From assembly GCF_014652215.1 (NCBI RefSeq), contig NZ_BMYJ01000004.1, positions 124,001-188,000 of the forward strand: a stretch of 64,000 nucleotides of DNA, read 5' to 3'. The DNA comes from Neogemmobacter tilapiae. Lineage in GTDB: Bacteria > Pseudomonadota > Alphaproteobacteria > Rhodobacterales > Rhodobacteraceae. Shown one piece after another: positions 27,539-36,707 of the stretch (positions within the stretch are counted from its first letter, which is position 1; every line of letters starts with the position of its first letter). The notes below the pieces were generated by a model that searched no databases, was not told the DNA's origin, and saw only the letters and a list, made by a program, of their open reading frames with translations. Position numbers and translations under genes: made by a program.

Positions 27539-28506
27539 TGGATTATGCAACCCTGATCCAGATCCTCGATTCCACCCTGCGGCTGGCCACACCTTTGCTT
27601 CTGGCCTGCCTTGCCGGGCTTTATTCCGAACGCGCCGGGATTTTCGACATCGGTCTGGAAGGCAAGATGCTGATGGCCGCCATGGCGTCGGGTGCCGTCG
27701 CCGCCGTCACGGGTTCGGCGTGGGCGGGGCTTGGCGCGGGAATCCTTGCGTCCTTGCTGCTGGGTGCCGTGCATGGTCTGGCCTCGATCACCTTTCGCGG
27801 CAATCAGTTGATTTCCGGTGTGGCGCTGAACTTTGTGGCCTCGGGCGTCACGGTTCTGGTCGCGCAAAGTCTGTTCGGACAGGGCGGGCGCACCCCTCCG
27901 CTGTCGGGCGATGCTCGTTTCAACCCCATCACCCTACCTTTCGCCGAGGCGGTCAAGGACGTGCCCCTGATCGGACCGTTCTATTTTGAGGTTTTGTCGG
28001 GCCATTCGATCCTTGTTTATGCGGCTTTGGCCTTGGTGCCGCTGACATGGTGGGTTCTGTTCCGCACAAGGTTCGGCCTTCGCCTGCGGGCGGTGGGGGA
28101 AAACCCGGCGGCGGTCGATACGGCGGGCGTTTCCGTCAAAGGCCTGCGTTGGGCCGCTGTGGCGATCACCGGGGTTCTGTGCGGCATCGCCGGGGCCTAT
28201 ATGGCGACGGCGCTGCAAGCAGGCTTTGGCAAGGAAATGACGGCCGGACGGGGTTATATCGCCTTGGCCGCGCTGATCTTTGCCAAATGGCGGCCGGTGG
28301 CGGCGCTTTGGGCCTGTCTGTTGTTTGGCTTTTTTCAGGCCTTGGCGACGCGCACCGATGTTGTCGAAGGTCTGGTCGGCATGAAGGTGCCCGTGCCCTT
28401 CCTTGATGCTTTGCCCTATATCCTGACGGTCGTCGTACTGGCCGGATTCATCGGCAAGGCCATCCCGCCAAGGGCGGGCGGCGAACCCTACGTCAAGGAG
28501 CGCTAG
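27538..28506 (+). CDS. Nucleoside-type ABC transporter permease 2
   Basis: The 322-residue membrane protein of the BPD_transp_2 family has the conserved ERAGIFDIGLEGKMLMAA segment near residue 30 and the RAVGENPAAVDTAGVSVKGLRW loop near residue 185. It pairs with the preceding permease. The start is the ATG at 27538 overlapping the previous stop. A strong terminator 15 bp after its stop closes the operon. Confidence 0.92.
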   Translation: MDYATLIQILDSTLRLATPLLLACLAGLYSERAGIFDIGLEGKMLMAAMASGAVAAVTGSAWAGLGAGILASLLLGAVHGLASITFRGNQLISGVALNFVASGVTVLVAQSLFGQGGRTPPLSGDARFNPITLPFAEAVKDVPLIGPFYFEVLSGHSILVYAALALVPLTWWVLFRTRFGLRLRAVGENPAAVDTAGVSVKGLRWAAVAITGVLCGIAGAYMATALQAGFGKEMTAGRGYIALAALIFAKWRPVAALWACLLFGFFQALATRTDVVEGLVGMKVPVPFLDALPYILTVVVLAGFIGKAIPPRAGGEPYVKER

Positions 28507-28521
28507 AGCCTAGCCAATTCC

Positions 28522-28566
28522 AACAGGGGCCGTCGCCGCAAGCGACGGCCCCTGTTGCATTTTGTT
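28522..28566 (+). terminator. Terminator of the nucleoside ABC operon
   Basis: A perfect 15-bp stem (28522-28536 with 28542-28556) with a 5-nt loop is followed by GCATTTTGTT. It lies just after the second permease gene. Confidence 0.85.
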
Positions 28567-28670
28567 CATCCGATTTTGCGGCGCCCGTCACCCTGGCTTT
28601 ACATGCCCTCCCTACCGCTGCCCCATCGGCGGGGCAGGCCCCGCCTTCGCATGTTTTGAAGGAGTCCCCC

Positions 28671-29486
28671 ATGTCCCTGCCCATCCTCGGCGCTGCCCTG
28701 ACGCTGGCTGATCTGCCCGCCCATGCCGACTGGCTGCGCGAAGCACCCCGCGATCTGGAGCTGCAAGATTTTGTCGAGGCCGATGTGCTGGACAACGACT
28801 GGCACCCCTTGGTGCAGCGCGCCAAACAGGCGCTGGATGGGCACAAGGGGCGCTTGGGCATCCATGGTCCTTTCTGGGGTTGGACCATTGCCAGCTATGA
28901 CCCCGCCGTGCGCGCTGTGGTGCGGCGGCGGCTGGATCAGGGTTTGGATGTCTGTCAGGCCTTGGGCGGCACCCATATGGTGATCCATTCGCCGTTTTCG
29001 ACCTGGGGCTATAATCACAAGGGCCTTTACCCAGCCGACACCGACCGTTTTCTTTCGGCTGTGCGTGACACACTCTCGGCGGCGCAGGATCGCGCCGATG
29101 CGATGGGGGTGACCTTGGTCATGGAAAACATTGAAGACCGCGACCCGATGGACCGTTTTCATTTGTGCGAAGCGCTGGGTTGGAAGGCTCTGGCCCTCTC
29201 GGTCGATACCGGTCATGCCCATTATGCTCACGGCTTTACCGGCGCGCCGCCCGTCGATTTCTACATCCGCGCGGCGGGCGAACGGCTTGGCCATGTCCAT
29301 CTGCAAGACGCCGATGGCTATGCCGACCGCCACTGGCAGATTGGCCATGGCACGATCCTGTGGCCTTCGGTGTTTGCCGCGCTGGCCAAGATTGAAGCCC
29401 AGCCCAGGTTGATTTTGGAATTGAAGGATAAAGCTGGGGTCATTCCTTCCGCCCGCTACCTGCAAGCTTTGGGGTTGGCAGAATGA
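28671..29486 (+). CDS. Sugar phosphate isomerase/epimerase-like TIM-barrel protein
   Basis: The 271-residue product resembles the AP-endonuclease-2 type TIM barrels that include sugar isomerases and epimerases. Likely metal ligands are in VMENIED (about 141), SVDTGHAHY (about 176), GHVHLQDADG (about 206) and LILELKD near the C-terminus. The substrate is unknown. The ATG at 28671 follows an AAGGAG site. It overlaps the phosphoesterase gene by 4 bp, so the two are probably translated together and may act in one catabolic step sequence. Confidence 0.82.
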   Translation: MSLPILGAALTLADLPAHADWLREAPRDLELQDFVEADVLDNDWHPLVQRAKQALDGHKGRLGIHGPFWGWTIASYDPAVRAVVRRRLDQGLDVCQALGGTHMVIHSPFSTWGYNHKGLYPADTDRFLSAVRDTLSAAQDRADAMGVTLVMENIEDRDPMDRFHLCEALGWKALALSVDTGHAHYAHGFTGAPPVDFYIRAAGERLGHVHLQDADGYADRHWQIGHGTILWPSVFAALAKIEAQPRLILELKDKAGVIPSARYLQALGLAE

Positions 29487-30283
29487 AATTCATCGTCCTC
29501 TCGGATCTGCACCTTTCCGCCCCCGGCGTTCCGGTGAACGGTCTGGATACCGGCGAACGCTTGGCGGCGGCAGTGGCCTGTATAAACCGTGATCACGCCA
29601 ATGCCGATTTCGTGCTGATCGCGGGTGATCTGGCCGACCGGGCCGAACCCGCCGCTTATCACGCCCTGCGCGATTTGTTGGAACCCCTGACGATGCCGGT
29701 GCATCTGACCTTGGGCAACCACGACCACCGCGACAACTTTCTGTCGGTCTGGGGCATGGCTCTGGATCACCCCCAAGGTCGGATTTCGCAGGCCATCGAT
29801 CACGACGGCTATCGTATCCTCCTGCTGGACAGCTCGGAACCCGGTCTGGTTGGTGGCAGGCTTTGCGAGGGCCGTTGGCAATGGTTGGAGGATCGGCTGG
29901 GCGAGGCGGGTGACAGGCCGGTGATCGTCGTGCTGCATCACCATGCGGCACCGCTGTCTTTGCCCGTCGATGACATTGTGCTGGAAGACGGCACTCGCTT
30001 TGCCGAGACGCTGAACCGACATCCCGATGTGCGGCTGGTGCTGTCGGGCCATGTCCATTTGCCCAGCGCCGGAACCTGGCGTGGCCTGCCGGTCGTCACC
30101 ATGGCGGGTAGCCATTATTCGGTCAGCCCCCATGTTCCTGGTGTGCCCGGTGACCAGCGCCAGTTGGAGGGGCCGGCCCAGATGGCGGTGGTTCTGGCTG
30201 ATGCGGATGGCGTCATGGTCCATTTTCACGACTATCTGGACCGCCATCTGATCTTGGCCCCCGGTCTTTTTGCCCACGGCTGA
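29483..30283 (+). CDS. Metallophosphoesterase (GpdQ/CpdA-like)
   Basis: The 266-residue cytoplasmic protein has the full two-metal phosphoesterase set: SDLHL (Asp8, His10), AGDLAD, GNHDH, VLHHHAAP and GHVHLP. The closest types are class III cyclic-nucleotide phosphodiesterase CpdA and the glycerophosphodiesterase GpdQ. It lacks a signal peptide. Position just upstream of ugpBAEC suggests it hydrolyses imported glycerophosphodiesters, replacing the absent UgpQ; this is inference from location. The 190-bp gap before ugpB means it may have its own transcript. Confidence 0.86.
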   Translation: MKFIVLSDLHLSAPGVPVNGLDTGERLAAAVACINRDHANADFVLIAGDLADRAEPAAYHALRDLLEPLTMPVHLTLGNHDHRDNFLSVWGMALDHPQGRISQAIDHDGYRILLLDSSEPGLVGGRLCEGRWQWLEDRLGEAGDRPVIVVLHHHAAPLSLPVDDIVLEDGTRFAETLNRHPDVRLVLSGHVHLPSAGTWRGLPVVTMAGSHYSVSPHVPGVPGDQRQLEGPAQMAVVLADADGVMVHFHDYLDRHLILAPGLFAHG

Positions 30284-30366
30284 CCGGGCGCAACGAAATG
30301 AAGATCTGCCGCGCAGGGTCCACCTTGCGCGGATAGTGTATATTTATCAGTAATTTGAGAAATATT

Positions 30367-30401
30367 GCGTCACAAAATCTTGCCCTTTCCGTCGCCAAAA
30401 T
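30367..30401 (+). promoter_or_regulatory. Candidate Pho-box array upstream of ugpB
   Basis: GCGTCACAAAA begins at 30367 and the related CCGTCGCCAAA begins at 30389, exactly 22 bp apart. This is twice the 11-bp repeat unit of PhoB sites. The unit between them is a poor match, so the array is weak. It lies about 75-105 bp before ugpB. Confidence 0.35.
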
Positions 30402-30473
30402 GAAACGGCTTTCCCCCATTCCCCTGCCCAAGCCGCCCCTGCCGCGCGGCTGAACCCAAGGGAGATCGGGACA

Positions 30474-31802
30474 ATGATGAACAAGCTTGCAACGGCGGCC
30501 TGCGCGCTGATGGCGCTGACGGGTGCCGCCCATGCCGACAAGATCAAGTTCGAATACTGGTATGGCCTGACCGGCGATCTGGGCAATGTCGTGCTGGAAA
30601 CCTGCAACCGTTTCAACGCCTCGCAAGACCAGTATGAGGCGGTCTGTGTGGGGCACGACGGCTATGAAAAGGCCGTGCAGAACACCATCGCCGCCTTCCG
30701 TGCAGGCAAGCACCCGGTTCTGCTGCAATCCTTTGACGCAGGCACCGCCGATCTGATGCTGTCGGGCCAATTCTACCCGGTGCACCAGATGATGAAAGAT
30801 TTCGACATCACCATCGACTGGGCCAATTACTTCCCCGGCATCGCGAACTATTATTCGTCCTCGACCGGCGATTTCATTTCGATGCCGTTCAATTCGTCCA
30901 CCCCGGTTTTCTATTACAACAAAGCCCATTTCGCCAAAGCGGGGATCACCGATGCACCGCAGACTTGGGAGCAGATGGAAGCCGCCTTCAAGGCGCTGAA
31001 GGCCAGCGGTCAGGAATGCAGCTGGGCCTATTCGCCCGATTCCTGGATCGACATGGAACAATTCTCCATGGCGCATAACATCCCCGTCGCCTCGAACAAC
31101 AACGGCTATGACGGGCTGGACACGGAACTGCTGTTCAACACCACGCAGCACCTGAAGCATATGGAAAACATCCAGAAATGGATGGACGACGGCTATGTCC
31201 AGCTGCGCACCCAAGCCTCGGGCAAGATCGCCCGCGACAGCTTTGTGGAAGGCGAATGCTCGGTCTTCTTCTCGTCCATCGCCGACCACAACACGGTGCA
31301 TAAGGTCGCGCCGGAAGGTCTGGAATGGGATGTGTCGATGATCCCGGTGTATGAGGGTTTTGAACGTCACAACACCGTGGTCGGCGGCGCATCGCTGTGG
31401 GTCTTGGCGGGCAAGTCCGACGACGAATATAAGGCTGCGGCTGCCTATCTGGCTTTTCTCGCCACGCCTGAATCGGAAGAGTTCTTTGTGTCGAACACGG
31501 GCTATATCCCGGTGACGAAGGGCGGCTATCAGGCGCTGCTGGACAAGGGTTTTTACGAAGCCGAACCCTATAAGAACCGCGACATCGCGTTGAAATCGCT
31601 GACCTTCACCGAGCCGGGCCCCTTGACCCGTGGCATCCGTCTGGGTGGCTTCATCCAGATTCGCGCCGAATGGAAGGCCGAGGTTGAAGCCGCCCTCGCG
31701 GGGCAGAAGACCATGAAAGAGGCGCTGGATACGGCCGCGGCCCGCGGCAACGAACAACTGTCGCGTTTTGCCCAGACCTACGCTGGCAAGTCCTTCCCGT
31801 AA
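30474..31802 (+). CDS. ugpB: sn-Glycerol-3-phosphate ABC transporter substrate-binding protein
   Basis: UgpB binds glycerol-3-phosphate and glycerophosphodiesters in the periplasm. The 442-residue product has a signal peptide (about 1-22, AAHA) and the family's FEYWYGLTGDLGNVV start, then YFPGIANYYSSSTGDFISMPF near residue 125. It leads a ugpB-A-E-C operon. The start used is the first of two adjacent ATGs, preceded by GGGAGA. Family members are usually induced by phosphate limitation. A stem-loop directly after the gene may raise its expression over the permeases. Confidence 0.95.
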   Translation: MMNKLATAACALMALTGAAHADKIKFEYWYGLTGDLGNVVLETCNRFNASQDQYEAVCVGHDGYEKAVQNTIAAFRAGKHPVLLQSFDAGTADLMLSGQFYPVHQMMKDFDITIDWANYFPGIANYYSSSTGDFISMPFNSSTPVFYYNKAHFAKAGITDAPQTWEQMEAAFKALKASGQECSWAYSPDSWIDMEQFSMAHNIPVASNNNGYDGLDTELLFNTTQHLKHMENIQKWMDDGYVQLRTQASGKIARDSFVEGECSVFFSSIADHNTVHKVAPEGLEWDVSMIPVYEGFERHNTVVGGASLWVLAGKSDDEYKAAAAYLAFLATPESEEFFVSNTGYIPVTKGGYQALLDKGFYEAEPYKNRDIALKSLTFTEPGPLTRGIRLGGFIQIRAEWKAEVEAALAGQKTMKEALDTAAARGNEQLSRFAQTYAGKSFP

Positions 31803-31813
31803 GGCGAAGCCTC

Positions 31814-31839
31814 GGGCGCGGCAGACCGCTGCCGCGCCC
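31814..31839 (+). other. Intercistronic stem-loop after ugpB
   Basis: A perfect 10-bp GC stem (31814-31823 with 31830-31839) lies between ugpB and ugpA, with no T-run. Such hairpins often protect the upstream mRNA from 3' exonucleases, giving more binding protein than permease. Confidence 0.7.
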
Positions 31840-31861
31840 AACCCCTGCCAAAGGAACGCCC

Positions 31862-32743
31862 ATGCGCCGCGCCCATTTCAAATTCAGCTGGATCGCCGCC
31901 GTGCTGCTGGCTCCGCAGCTGCTGATCATCTTTGTCTTCTTCTACTGGCCCTCTGCGCAGGCGATGTATTGGGCCTTTACGCTGGAACAGCCTTGGGGCG
32001 GCGGCAACACCTGGGTTGGCTTTGACAATTTCCGCAAAGTGCTGACCGATCCCTACTATTGGGCCTCGGTCAAGGTTTCGATGATCTACGCCTTTGCCAC
32101 CACCGCGCTGTCGATGGCGATGGCCCTGACGCTGGCGATGTTCGTTGACCGCCAATTGGCGGGCTACCGCGCCTATCGCGTCACGATGATCCTGCCCTAT
32201 GCCGTCGCCGCCCCCGCCGTGGGTCTGGCCTTTCGCTTTGTCTTCAATCCACAAGCTGGCGTCTTTTCCTTTCTGAACACGCTGTCCCCCGGCATCTGGG
32301 ATCCCGGTCAATCGGGCTGGCAGGCGGTTCTGACCATCATTCTCGCGGGCGCCTGGAAACATGTGGCCTATAGCTTCATCTTCTTTCTTGCGGCCCTGCA
32401 ATCTATCCCCCGTTCCCTGACCGAGGCGTCGGCGATGGACGGTGCCCGCCCCCTGCGCCGGATGGTCGATCTGCAACTGCCGCTGCTGACGCCCACCCTA
32501 TTTTTTCTGGTGATTATCAACCTGACCGACAGCTTCACCGACAGTTTCGGCATCGTCGATACCCTCACCGGCGGCGGTCCGTTCCGTGCGACGGATCTGA
32601 TGGTCTACAAGATCTATGCCGATGGCTTCCGTGGCTTTGACTATTCGGGCGCTGCTGCCCAATCCATTGTGCTCATGGCCCTCGTCATGGCCCTGACCTT
32701 CGTGCAGTTCCGCTATGTGGAACGCCGCGTGCATTACAGCTGA
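31862..32743 (+). CDS. ugpA: sn-Glycerol-3-phosphate ABC transporter permease UgpA
   Basis: The 293-residue inner-membrane protein has six predicted helices and the MalF-type EAA loop TEASAMDGARPLRRMVDLQLP near residue 182. It forms the translocation channel with UgpE. The ATG follows an AAAGGA site. ugpE starts 7 bp after its stop. Confidence 0.94.
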   Translation: MRRAHFKFSWIAAVLLAPQLLIIFVFFYWPSAQAMYWAFTLEQPWGGGNTWVGFDNFRKVLTDPYYWASVKVSMIYAFATTALSMAMALTLAMFVDRQLAGYRAYRVTMILPYAVAAPAVGLAFRFVFNPQAGVFSFLNTLSPGIWDPGQSGWQAVLTIILAGAWKHVAYSFIFFLAALQSIPRSLTEASAMDGARPLRRMVDLQLPLLTPTLFFLVIINLTDSFTDSFGIVDTLTGGGPFRATDLMVYKIYADGFRGFDYSGAAAQSIVLMALVMALTFVQFRYVERRVHYS

Positions 32744-32750
32744 GGCTCCT

Positions 32751-33680
32751 ATGATCGAACGCACCCCTTGGCTCAACCTTGCCACCCATCTGATCCTGAT
32801 CCTTGGGTTGGTCATGATCCTGCTGCCCATCTGGCTGACCTTTGTCGCCGCCAGCCATGACCTGCAAACCGTGAACACGGCCCCCGTCGAGTTCTGGCCC
32901 GGCCCCTATCTGCTGGACAACCTCCGCACCGCTTGGGTCGAATCCGATTTTGGGCCAAAGTTTGTGAACAGCCTGATCGTTGCGACCGGGGTTGTCATCG
33001 GCAAGATCACCTTGGCCTGCATCACCGCCTTTGCGCTGGTATTCTTTAACTTTCGTGGCCGGATGCTGATCTTCTGGATGATCTTCATCACCCTTATGCT
33101 GCCCTTGGAAATCCGCATTGTCCCGACCTATGCCGTCGCCGCCAATGCGCTGTCGCCGTTTCAGACCCTGTTGGATGTCACCGGCATCACCTGGGCGGTT
33201 CAGACCCTTTCTGGCCTACAGATCGCCTTGGAATGGAACCTGCTCAACTCCTACACCGGCCTTATCCTGCCTTTGGTCGCCACGGCCACCGGCACGTTTC
33301 TGTATCGCCAATTCTTCCTGACTGTCCCGGATGAACTGGTCGAAGCCGCGCGGATGGATGGCGCAGGCCCCCTGCGCTTTCTTTGGGACACGCTGATCCC
33401 CTTGTCGAAAACCAACATCGCCGCCTTGGCGACGATCATGTTCGTCTATGCCTGGAACCAGTACCTTTGGCCGTTGCTGGTCGTCACCGACCGCGCCGCT
33501 TATGGAGTTGTCGTCGTCCAGCTGTCCGATCTGGTGCCCGACAACCTGACCACAGGCGGCGGCACGCCGAACTGGCACATCGCGATGGCGGCGACCCTGA
33601 TGGTCATGCTGCCACCCATCGCCATCGTCATCTTCATGCAGCGCTGGTTCGTGCGCGGCCTGATCAACACCGACAAATAG
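32751..33680 (+). CDS. ugpE: sn-Glycerol-3-phosphate ABC transporter permease UgpE
   Basis: The 309-residue MalG-type membrane protein has its EAA loop at VEAARMDGAGPLRFLWDTLIP near residue 198 and six hydrophobic helices. It pairs with UgpA. The ATG at 32751 was chosen because it opens the first hydrophobic segment (NLATHLILILGLVMILLP); an upstream in-frame codon would extend it into ugpA. The ugpC gene follows 9 bp later. Confidence 0.93.
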   Translation: MIERTPWLNLATHLILILGLVMILLPIWLTFVAASHDLQTVNTAPVEFWPGPYLLDNLRTAWVESDFGPKFVNSLIVATGVVIGKITLACITAFALVFFNFRGRMLIFWMIFITLMLPLEIRIVPTYAVAANALSPFQTLLDVTGITWAVQTLSGLQIALEWNLLNSYTGLILPLVATATGTFLYRQFFLTVPDELVEAARMDGAGPLRFLWDTLIPLSKTNIAALATIMFVYAWNQYLWPLLVVTDRAAYGVVVVQLSDLVPDNLTTGGGTPNWHIAMAATLMVMLPPIAIVIFMQRWFVRGLINTDK

Positions 33681-33689
33681 GGGGCTAAC

Positions 33690-34799
33690 ATGGCCGAAAT
33701 CGACATCCGCCGCGTGGGCAAGACCTATGGCAAGACCGTCATCATGCAGGGTGTCGATCTGACCATCCGCTCGGGCGAGTTTCTGGTGATCCTGGGCCCT
33801 TCGGGCTGCGGCAAGTCCAGCCTGCTGCGTATGATCGCCGGGCTGGAAGAGATCTCTAGCGGCGAAATCACGATTGCGGGGCAAGCGGTGAATCACCTCG
33901 AACCGAGGGAACGTGGCTGCGCGATGGTCTTTCAGAACTATGCGCTTTATCCCCATATGACCGTGGCTGAAAACATCGGCTATGCGCTGAAGGTGGCAGG
34001 TGTTGCCAAGGCCCAGCGATTGGCGCGTGTCACGGATGTCGCGCAGTCGGTGGGCCTGTCAGAGTTTCTGGATCGTCGCCCCGGCCAACTCTCCGGCGGC
34101 CAGCGGCAACGGGTCGCGATGGCCCGCGCCATCATTCGCGAACCCAAGGTCTTTTTGTTCGATGAGCCGCTGTCGAATCTCGACGCCAAGCTGCGCGTTC
34201 AAATGCGCCATGAAATCCGCCGCATTCACAACCGCATCGGCGCAACCTCGGTTTTTGTGACCCATGATCAGCACGAAGGCATGACTTTGGCCGACCGTCT
34301 GGTGGTGATGAACAAGGGCACTATCGAGCAGATCGGCACGCCGGAAGACATTTATGAACGCCCCGCGTCCACCTATGTGGCCGGTTTCATCGGCAGCCCG
34401 GCCATGAACCTTTTGCCGGGGCGCTTGTCGGACGACCGACGCGCCGTTGTTCTGGAAAGCGGCCCGCGCATTGACTTGCCGGGCCCTGCGACAGGCCTGA
34501 ACCCCGGGGCCTTGGTCCAGATGGGGTTCCGCCCGGAAAAGGCCAGCTTGACCGCGCCGGGCCGTGGCACGATCGAGGCCCGCTTTGATTTTGTCGAAGA
34601 ACTGGGTGCTGGCCGCGTCTATCACCTGCGGATCGAAGATATCCCGGTCAGCCTGCATTCCGAGGCCAAGATGAAACTGGCCGAAGGGGCCAGCATTGGC
34701 CTCGATCTGGGGCATCAGAATCTGCATCTTTTTGACGGCCAGACCGGGCGGAGAGTGCCGCTTTCCGTCGAAATGCCGCAGCTTGCGCCCACCGCCTGA
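33690..34799 (+). CDS. ugpC: sn-Glycerol-3-phosphate import ATP-binding protein UgpC
   Basis: The 369-residue ATPase of the MalK/UgpC class has Walker [10 protein letters not shown] (about 36), signature [14 protein letters not shown] (about 135), Walker [16 protein letters not shown] and a C-terminal TOBE-type regulatory domain (about 240-360). It powers UgpAE. It ends the ugp operon. A candidate Pho box for the phosphonate importer begins at the base after its stop. Confidence 0.95.
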   Translation: MAEIDIRRVGKTYGKTVIMQGVDLTIRSGEFLVILGPSGCGKSSLLRMIAGLEEISSGEITIAGQAVNHLEPRERGCAMVFQNYALYPHMTVAENIGYALKVAGVAKAQRLARVTDVAQSVGLSEFLDRRPGQLSGGQRQRVAMARAIIREPKVFLFDEPLSNLDAKLRVQMRHEIRRIHNRIGATSVFVTHDQHEGMTLADRLVVMNKGTIEQIGTPEDIYERPASTYVAGFIGSPAMNLLPGRLSDDRRAVVLESGPRIDLPGPATGLNPGALVQMGFRPEKASLTAPGRGTIEARFDFVEELGAGRVYHLRIEDIPVSLHSEAKMKLAEGASIGLDLGHQNLHLFDGQTGRRVPLSVEMPQLAPTA

Positions 34800-34817
34800 C
34801 CGTCACGCAAGTTTCAT
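34800..34817 (+). promoter_or_regulatory. phnC: Candidate Pho box upstream of phnC
   Basis: CCGTCAC-GCAA-GTTTCAT fits the 7-4-7 layout of a PhoB/PhoP-type direct repeat, with 5 of 7 matches to CTGTCAT in each half. A closely similar 18-mer occurs upstream of phnG at 57490-57507. It lies 66 bp before phnC. Confidence 0.5.
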
Positions 34818-34883
34818 ATCCCAGCATCCCCCCTGTCACAGAATGCCCCTAGACCGCAGGGCGTCAACAAACAGGTGCTGCCC

Positions 34884-35702
34884 GTGCTGCAAGTTCAGAA
34901 CGTGACCCGGATCTTTGGTGAAAAAGCCGCCGTCGACCGGATCAGTTTCGCCATCGACCGCCCGGCCTTTGTGGGCATCATCGGGCGTTCTGGCGCGGGC
35001 AAGTCCACCTTTCTGCGCATGATGAACCGCCTGACCGATGCCTCTTCGGGCGAAATCCTTGTCGAAGGCCGCAATGTTCTGGCGTTGCGCGGCGCACAGG
35101 CCCGCGCTTGGCAAAGCCAATGCGCGATGATCTTTCAGCAGTTCAATCTTGTGCCTCGGATGGATGTCGCCTCGAACGTGCTGCACGGCATTCTGAACCG
35201 CCGTTCGACGGCGCAGACTCTGTTCAACCTTTGGCCCCGTGCCGACATCCTCCGCGCGCTCGACATTCTGGAACGCCTTGGCATCGCCGAACAGGCCCCG
35301 AAACGGGCCGAGGCTTTGTCGGGCGGCCAACAACAGCGCGTCGCCATTGCCCGCGCCCTGATGCAAGACCCCAAGATCATTCTGGCCGATGAACCCATCG
35401 CCAGCCTTGACCCCATGAATGCCCAGATCGTCATGGACACGCTGAAACGTATCAATTTCGAAGACGGGCGGATGGTCATTGCCAACCTCCATACCCTCGA
35501 CACCGCCCGCCGCTACTGCGACCGGGTGATCGGTATGCGCGACGGCCGTATTGTCTTTGACGGCACGCCCGACCAGCTTTCCACGGGCGTCGCCCGTGAC
35601 ATCTATGGCGCGGATGAAACCTTTAACGAGGCCGCCACCTCGACCGCGATCCCGACGGACCATCAGGCCGACGACGCCTATGCCGAAACCCTTCTGCACT
35701 GA
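34884..35702 (+). CDS. phnC: Phosphonate ABC transporter ATP-binding protein
   Basis: PhnC drives phosphonate import through PhnE. The product of about 272 residues shows Walker [10 protein letters not shown] (about 35), [15 protein letters not shown] (about 145) and [12 protein letters not shown]. No ATG is available near the expected N-terminus. GTG at 34884 gives the normal PhnC start [14 protein letters not shown] at 34875 would add three residues. The order phnC-D-E-E is standard. The C-terminal 25 residues are variable. Confidence 0.94.
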   Translation: MLQVQNVTRIFGEKAAVDRISFAIDRPAFVGIIGRSGAGKSTFLRMMNRLTDASSGEILVEGRNVLALRGAQARAWQSQCAMIFQQFNLVPRMDVASNVLHGILNRRSTAQTLFNLWPRADILRALDILERLGIAEQAPKRAEALSGGQQQRVAIARALMQDPKIILADEPIASLDPMNAQIVMDTLKRINFEDGRMVIANLHTLDTARRYCDRVIGMRDGRIVFDGTPDQLSTGVARDIYGADETFNEAATSTAIPTDHQADDAYAETLLH

Positions 35703-35746
35703 AATCCCACGGGGTCCGCTTTGGGCCCCTTTCTTTTGGAGTGACC

Positions 35747-36643
35747 ATGAAAAAGCTGCTTCTGACGCTGGCTGCCACCACCGCCCTGACGGGCGCTGTT
35801 CAGGCGCAAGAGATCAAGGAATTCAACATCGGCATTCTGGGCGGTGAAAACGCCCAAGACCGTCTGAATTCCAACGAATGCTTCCGCGCCAAGATGGAAG
35901 AGGCGCTGGGCGTTCCGGTAAAAATCTTCACCCCCGCTGACTATGACGGCGTTGTGCAAGGCCTGCTGGGCGGCACGCTGGACTATGCTTGGCTGGGCGC
36001 TTCGGCCTATGCCAAAGTCTATCTGACCGACCCGGAAGCGGTCGAGGTCAAGCTGACCAAGCAGAACGTTGATGGTTCGACCGGCTATTACTCCATCGGT
36101 TTCGCGCGCAAGGATGCAGGCATCACCAGCATGGACGATGCCAAGGGCAAGTCCTTTGCCTTTGCCGATCCGAACTCTACCTCGGGCTACCTGGTCCCCG
36201 GCGCAGAGCTGGCGGCCAAATACGGCACGCTTGAGAATTACTTCAGCGAAGTGAAGATGTCGGGCGGCCATGAGCAAACCATCGTCGGTGTGGCGAACGG
36301 CGACTTCGACGCAGGCGTGTCCTGGGCCGATGGTCTGGGCAACTGGGAAGACGGCTACAATTCCGGCGCTTTCCGCAAGGCCTCCGATGCCGGTCTGGTC
36401 GATATGAACGACATCGTCGAAATCTGGCGCTCTGCCCTGATCCCCGAAGGCCCGATGGTCGTGCGCAAGGCCCTGCCGCAGGACGTGAAGGACAAGGTGA
36501 CCGCTGTGACCGCTGACCTGTGGGAAACCGATGCGGAATGCGCCTACAACGTGGCAGCAGGCGAGGCGAAAGACTTCGTTCCGGTGGAACACTCCGCCTA
36601 TGATGGCGTGCTGGCCGCGCGCAAAATGCAAGAAGGCATGTAA
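35747..36643 (+). CDS. phnD: Phosphonate ABC transporter substrate-binding protein
   Basis: PhnD captures phosphonates in the periplasm. The 298-residue product has a signal peptide (about 1-21, AVQA) and the phosphate/phosphonate-binding fold. GILGGENAQDRLNSNE opens the mature protein, DYAWLGASAYAKVY is near residue 78, and DPNSTSGYLVPGAELA near residue 143 includes the STSG anion-binding turn. The ATG at 35747 follows TTGGAGTG. A hairpin terminator 15 bp downstream probably limits read-through into phnE. Confidence 0.95.
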   Translation: MKKLLLTLAATTALTGAVQAQEIKEFNIGILGGENAQDRLNSNECFRAKMEEALGVPVKIFTPADYDGVVQGLLGGTLDYAWLGASAYAKVYLTDPEAVEVKLTKQNVDGSTGYYSIGFARKDAGITSMDDAKGKSFAFADPNSTSGYLVPGAELAAKYGTLENYFSEVKMSGGHEQTIVGVANGDFDAGVSWADGLGNWEDGYNSGAFRKASDAGLVDMNDIVEIWRSALIPEGPMVVRKALPQDVKDKVTAVTADLWETDAECAYNVAAGEAKDFVPVEHSAYDGVLAARKMQEGM

Positions 36644-36658
36644 GCTTTCATGACGTGC

Positions 36659-36693
36659 AGCCGGGCTTCCCTTGGGAGGTCCGGCTTTTTCTT
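36659..36693 (+). terminator. Attenuating terminator between phnD and phnE
   Basis: An outer 6-bp stem (36659-36664 with 36681-36686) and an inner stem are followed by TTTTTCTT. It is placed so that phnD would be expressed above the permease genes, as is common for binding-protein genes. Confidence 0.7.
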
Positions 36694-36707
36694 GCAAAGG
36701 GTTCCCC

